From Eutrigla gurnardus (taxonomy: Eukaryota > Chordata > Actinopteri > Perciformes > Triglidae), in NCBI GenBank assembly GCA_963514095.1, contig OY741280.1, positions 4,594,395-4,658,394 on the forward strand: a stretch of DNA of 64,000 bases, read 5' to 3'. The position numbers were made by a program, and so were the translations under genes. Each line of letters begins with the position of its first letter. Position 1 is the stretch's first letter. This document shows, piece after piece, positions 63,526 to 64,000 of the stretch. The notes under the pieces are model-generated. The model saw only the letters and a program-made list of their open reading frames with translations. It was not told where the DNA came from and did not search any database.

Positions 63526-63865
63526 CTGCCACCATGAGCCGAATGAAGAAAAGGAGGATGATGACGAAAATCCTGACGTCAGGTGGAGCCAGTCGTACGA
63601 ACGCGGTCACATGCTCACACACGTATAACCGTACACACTCATCCATTATCCAAATACTGACAAAAACACACCCAGTTACATGCACGCGCATTTCCCAGCA
63701 GCCACAGACCTTCATGAATAAGAACAGCAGCAGGATGAGGAAGACACTGACATCAGGGTGCAGCCAGGCGGCAGATCGGCCCAGACCCACCGGGGGAGGA
63801 GATCCCGAAATCTTTGTCCACGTAAAGTTGTCAAACAGGGAGTTGATACACTCCCTTGGCATCAG
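41898..63865 (-). CDS. clcn1: clcn1-type voltage-gated chloride channel, C-terminal 13 exons (partial)
   Basis: Thirteen minus-strand exons join in phase into 584 codons plus stop. CLCN1 (ClC-1) is a homodimeric plasma-membrane Cl- channel that sets the resting conductance of skeletal muscle. Visible parts in order: pore helices with GAFMP (the GxFxP motif), VSTAVICFELTGQISHILPM, the R-helix LYDSIIQVKKLPYLP with the Tyr that lines the Cl- path, CBS1, a linker with SWESFAFVDEEEEE, CBS2 and a Pro/Ser tail. CLCN1 is preferred over CLCN2 because of FAFVDEEEE, LVDSKDSMILLG and LQKAIEGSTRSGVRLRPP. The N-terminal pore half, with GSGIPE and GKxGP motifs, lies beyond the right edge. I cannot tell which teleost paralogue it is. 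Confidence 0.95.
42887..42973 (-). CDS. clcn1: clcn1 exon, CBS2 core
   Basis: Acceptor cctccacag, donor gag|gtaaga; 29 codons in phase 0: [20 protein letters not shown] then LVGVVALKE. Human CLCN1 has [20 protein letters not shown] and LRGVLALEE. This is the beta-alpha-beta centre of the second CBS domain. Confidence 0.96.
43772..44400. repeat. 15-base minisatellite in a clcn1 intron
   Basis: About 42 units of tctgtctgtggagga with g/a, c/t variants. The 15-base unit keeps five frames open for more than 160 codons (for example SVEDLSVEGL, VCGGS, DPPQT). The multi-frame openness shows these are not proteins. It lies in the intron between the 42887-42973 and 46493-46597 exons. Confidence 0.93.
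45441..45508. repeat. imperfect (AC)n microsatellite
   Basis: Interrupted AC tract in the same clcn1 intron as the 15-base minisatellite. Confidence 0.9.
46493..46597 (-). CDS. clcn1: clcn1 exon, start of CBS2
   Basis: Acceptor gtttgctgctgcag, donor aag|gttggt (weak at +3 to +6). The 35 codons read IQAWEEAEMDKPMEIDEIRI then DPSPFQLVERTSLHK, joining in phase 0 to [10 protein letters not shown]. Both CLCN1 and CLCN2 carry the DxxPFQLVExTxLHKTHT signature. Confidence 0.95.
46745..47070. repeat. dispersed repeat with (GA)n core and tRNA-like end
   Basis: Starts ggggcggactggccttctgg, includes (GA)34 at 46933-47001, then ggatttgaacccggggccgctgc, a reversed B-box-like sequence. Related to 40860-41010. 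It sits in the clcn1 intron 46598-48056. Confidence 0.55.
48057..48101 (-). CDS. clcn1: clcn1 45-base micro-exon
   Basis: Acceptor gtatttgtctccag, donor cag|gtaacg; 15 codons EPCPPPLSDTMTPEQ in phase 0. MTPEQIQAWEE across the junction parallels human MSPEEIEAWEQ. It contains a run of eight C, a likely site for indel errors. Confidence 0.9.
49785..49867 (-). CDS. clcn1: clcn1 linker exon (83 bases)
   Basis: Acceptor tctctttgtcag, donor cag|gtgtgt. Two bases complete a split Glu codon, then 27 codons: KGPLQSVRKTLRSLFTSKDR and QTEGQSQ. It supplies exactly the phase change (1 to 0) needed between the exons on either side, and matches in position the basic IFQSLLHCLLGRARPTKKK stretch of human CLCN1. 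The acceptor's pyrimidine tract merges into a long (CT)n microsatellite (GA on the + strand). Confidence 0.87.
49876..49980 (-). repeat. (GA)n microsatellite forming the pyrimidine tract of a clcn1 acceptor
   Basis: About 100 bases, nearly pure GA on the + strand, that is CT on the coding strand. It ends within about 9 bases of the acceptor of the 83-base exon 49785-49867. Confidence 0.93.
50422..50439. repeat. poly-C tract
   Basis: Eighteen C in a row; length is error-prone. Confidence 0.9.
50700..52030. other. unassigned repeat-like block in a clcn1 intron
   Basis: A minus-strand frame at 50821-51048 starts MESVFEDLSGGLSTLAQTLD and is Arg/Pro-rich, faintly like the start of a retroelement gag. 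The stretch 51640-52030 looks like a mobile-element fragment (for example cagactgaacgacctggtcg) that I cannot name. Neither carries splice signals matching clcn1 phase. Treated as non-coding. Confidence 0.3.
52347..52434 (-). CDS. clcn1: clcn1 linker exon, NGPLPPP segment
   Basis: Acceptor ggtctgcag, donor cctg|gtgagc; 29 codons plus one base. It reads GCPVQEERNGPLPPPKPQDP then SSNHTAPVP. Human CLCN1 has SPEEPNGPLPGHKQQPEAP here. The exon belongs to the variable linker between the CBS domains. Confidence 0.92.
52654..52740 (-). CDS. clcn1: clcn1 linker exon, FAFVDEEEEE segment
   Basis: Acceptor ctggattcag, donor aag|gtgggc; 29 codons in phase 0: GESLQEQSHKHSWESFAFVD then EEEEEDDEK. Human CLCN1 has RPESFAFVDEDEDED; CLCN2 lacks this block as far as I recall, so this exon is the best single argument for CLCN1. 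Confidence 0.95.
53623..53714 (-). CDS. clcn1: clcn1 exon, end of CBS1
   Basis: Acceptor ctgtttccag, donor gag|gtatga. After a split Asp codon, 30 codons: SMILLGSIDRLELLALCDWW then LSPERRLLIE. Human CLCN1 has [20 protein letters not shown] and CPERRL. The DWW replaces a less aromatic stretch in human. Confidence 0.95.
53755..54399. mobile_element. hAT-type non-autonomous element with 8-base target duplication
   Basis: Element 53763-54391 begins TAGTGGTGTGTGATACTG and ends GATCCGCCCACCACTA, an inverted terminal match (TAGTGGTG...). It is flanked on both sides by ATACCAAG (53755-53762 and 54392-54399), the 8-base duplication expected of hAT elements. It lies in the clcn1 intron between the two CBS1 exons and has no transposase frame. 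Confidence 0.88.
54575..54708 (-). CDS. clcn1: clcn1 exon, start of CBS1
   Basis: Acceptor gtgtcccgtag, donor aaag|gtaaca. It reads QYNIFVEDIMVRKVKFISSQ, then a more variable part, then NSIPLVDSK. Human CLCN1 has FVEDIMVRDVKFVSA and LPLVDSKD. This forms the first CBS domain with the next exon. Confidence 0.96.
54834..55047 (-). CDS. clcn1: clcn1 exon, last pore helices
   Basis: Acceptor tctctcgacag, donor atgag|gtttgt, 214 bases. It encodes GAAALTGAVTHTVSTAVICF, ELTGQISHILPMMVAVILAN, MVAQGLQPSLYDSIIQVKKL and PYLPELGFGHM. The Tyr in QPSLYDSIIQ corresponds to human CLC-1 Tyr578, which contacts the pore Cl-. It is the most conserved exon of the gene in this window. Confidence 0.98.
56352..56462 (-). 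CDS. clcn1: clcn1 pore exon, AAFGRLVGE segment
   Basis: Acceptor cttgtag, donor attg|gttagt. After a split Gly codon it reads AAFGRLVGEIMATLFPHGIV then FDGILYRIIPGGYAVI. Human CLCN1 matches closely (AAFGRLVGEIMAMLFP and PGGYAVIG). It links the GxFxP helix to the last helices of the pore. Confidence 0.97.
56985..57044. repeat. (AC)n microsatellite
   Basis: About 30 AC units in the clcn1 intron 56463-57767. Confidence 0.95.
57641..57656. repeat. poly-C tract
   Basis: Sixteen C in a row, about 110 bases from the GxFxP exon. Confidence 0.9.
57768..57837 (-). CDS. clcn1: clcn1 pore exon with the GxFxP motif
   Basis: Acceptor cttgtctcgcag, donor ctgg|gtgagc; 23 codons plus one base: FWMSAVATTMPIPSGAFMPV then FIL. 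GAFMP is the GxFxP selectivity motif; human CLCN1 has CGGFMPV, so the middle residue differs (A for G), as in CLCN2. Confidence 0.97.
58768..58828. repeat. short dispersed repeat, second copy inside the same clcn1 intron
   Basis: Partner of 63427-63484, same orientation. Immediately 5' on the minus strand is a hydrophobic frame VWVFLLPSISGIVTLMK before a GT, which might be a far-diverged further relic of the helix exon; that last point is weak. Confidence 0.6.
62529..62771 (-). other. unrecognised 80-codon open frame
   Basis: The minus-strand frame has a natural-looking composition (MNEWFHYRPDNVRQEDLIQK, a KRKREES basic cluster) and no low complexity. It could be a fragment of a retrocopy or transposon gene in the large clcn1 intron. 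I do not recognise it and see no splice support. Confidence 0.25.
63263..63322. repeat. (GT)30 microsatellite
   Basis: Pure GT, just beyond exon relic 3 of clcn1. Confidence 0.95.
63377..63420 (-). repeat. degenerate tandem copy 3 of the clcn1 exon 3' end
   Basis: On the minus strand it reads RVCVLVFLLFFLSK before aag|gtcaac. It shares the 14-base block tcctccttttcttc with copy 2 and keeps a GT in the same phase. It lies 159 bases beyond copy 2 and still in the frame that opens at the real exon; that frame stops at 63350-63352. Confidence 0.45.
63427..63484. repeat. short dispersed repeat, copy near clcn1 exon relics
   Basis: The stretch cacagtcttct...ctctttgtg, followed by gac.gtca and cgtgcagaaa, also occurs at 58768-58828 with about 85% agreement by eye. 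It separates exon relics 2 and 3. Confidence 0.65.
63486..63523. repeat. (CA)n microsatellite between exon relics
   Basis: About 19 CA units between relics 2 and 3; on the coding strand it gives a Val-Cys run inside the continuous open frame. Confidence 0.93.
63533..63606 (-). repeat. degenerate tandem copy 2 of the clcn1 exon 3' end
   Basis: On the minus strand it reads LAPPDVRIFVIILLFFIRLM directly before a GT (atg|gtggca). It aligns with LHPDVSVFLILLLFLFMK before aag|gtctgt in the real exon; DNA agreement is roughly 75% by eye over about 70 bases (shared ctggct, cacc, gtca and ttcttc blocks). It sits 174 bases (58 codons) from the original, in the same frame, with no stop between. No acceptor is duplicated, so it could serve only as a later donor or be a relic. 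Confidence 0.6.
63710..63865 (-). CDS. clcn1: clcn1 exon, LMPRE to transmembrane helix (most 5' exon in window)
   Basis: Acceptor cctccag, donor aag|gtctgt; 52 codons in phase 0. It reads LMPRECINSLFDNFTWTKIS, a loop, then SAAWLHPDVSVFLILLLFLF and MK. Human CLCN1 has ELMPREAINTLFDNNTW and HPQVNVVIIIFLFFVMK. The 3' half encodes a hydrophobic helix. Two degenerate copies of this half follow downstream in the intron (63533-63606 and 63377-63420). Confidence 0.96.
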
Positions 63866-64000
63866 CTGGAGGGAGGGGGGATGAGGGCAGGGAGTATGGG
63901 GAGAGGTTAGGGTGTCAGTGGGGTGGGGAGGAGGTGGAGGAGAGTGGGAGAATTCAAAGAGATGGAAAGAGAGGGCAAAAAGGGAGGGAGAGGAGAAAAC

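Larger units (their letters stand above)
57838..63709 (-). other. largest clcn1 intron in the window
   Basis: 5.9 kb between the GxFxP exon and the LMPRE exon. It holds the exon relics, the short repeat pair, microsatellites, an A-rich repeat-like patch near 59990-60120 and the unrecognised frame at 62529-62771. The frame 58104-58520 (+) has no support. Confidence 0.6.

Noticed and set aside
6122..63865. FAM131A with CLCN2 as an alternative identity
   Set aside because: The linker FAFVDEEEE, LVDSKDSMILLG, LQKAIEG...SGV.LRPP and the FAM131 core all fit CLCN1/FAM131B better.

Overview
The window is vertebrate nuclear DNA, almost certainly from a teleost fish. The evidence is split vertebrate genes with GT/AG introns, many CA/GT/GA microsatellites, and interspersed repeats of kinds that are common in fish genomes. 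I see no operons, no CRISPR array, no rRNA and no intact tRNA gene. Exon calls rest on reading-frame continuity across splice sites and on similarity to human proteins recalled from memory; no search was run.

Two genes lie tail to tail. On the + strand, about 6.1-33.2 kb, is a FAM131B orthologue (10 coding exons found; the first coding exon was not found and may lie to the left). On the - strand, 63.9 down to 41.9 kb, are the last 13 coding exons of a CLCN1-type chloride channel (clcn1); its N-terminal half lies beyond the right edge. The same convergent FAM131B/CLCN1 pair is known from human 7q34-q35, which supports both identifications over FAM131A/CLCN2. The 13 clcn1 exons join in phase into 584 codons plus stop. 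They cover the C-terminal half of the pore, both CBS domains, an acidic and proline-rich linker, and a long Pro/Ser tail.

Layout: 1-6.1 kb, 5' flank or first intron with a TA-flanked inverted-repeat element; 6.1-33.2 kb, fam131b, including two micro-exons, a glutamine-rich exon and an intronic 12-bp minisatellite; 33.2-41.9 kb, 3' UTRs and intergenic DNA with a 41-bp minisatellite, a possible two-sided poly(A) signal and a 0.96-kb fold-back transposon flanked by TTAA; 41.9-63.9 kb, clcn1, with a 15-bp minisatellite and a hAT-type element with a clean 8-bp target duplication in its introns.

Points most worth a second look: (1) downstream of clcn1 exon 63710-63865 are two degenerate tandem copies of that exon's 3' end; all three keep a GT at the matching place, in the same phase, inside one uninterrupted reading frame, so they could act as alternative donors. 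(2) fam131b has an in-frame TAG exactly where the human protein has a glutamate, followed by an apparently conserved acidic tail. (3) The 41-bp minisatellite seems to have grown from an internal segment of a dispersed repeat present elsewhere in the window. I found no wholly new biological system; most long open frames here are minisatellite or chance artefacts.
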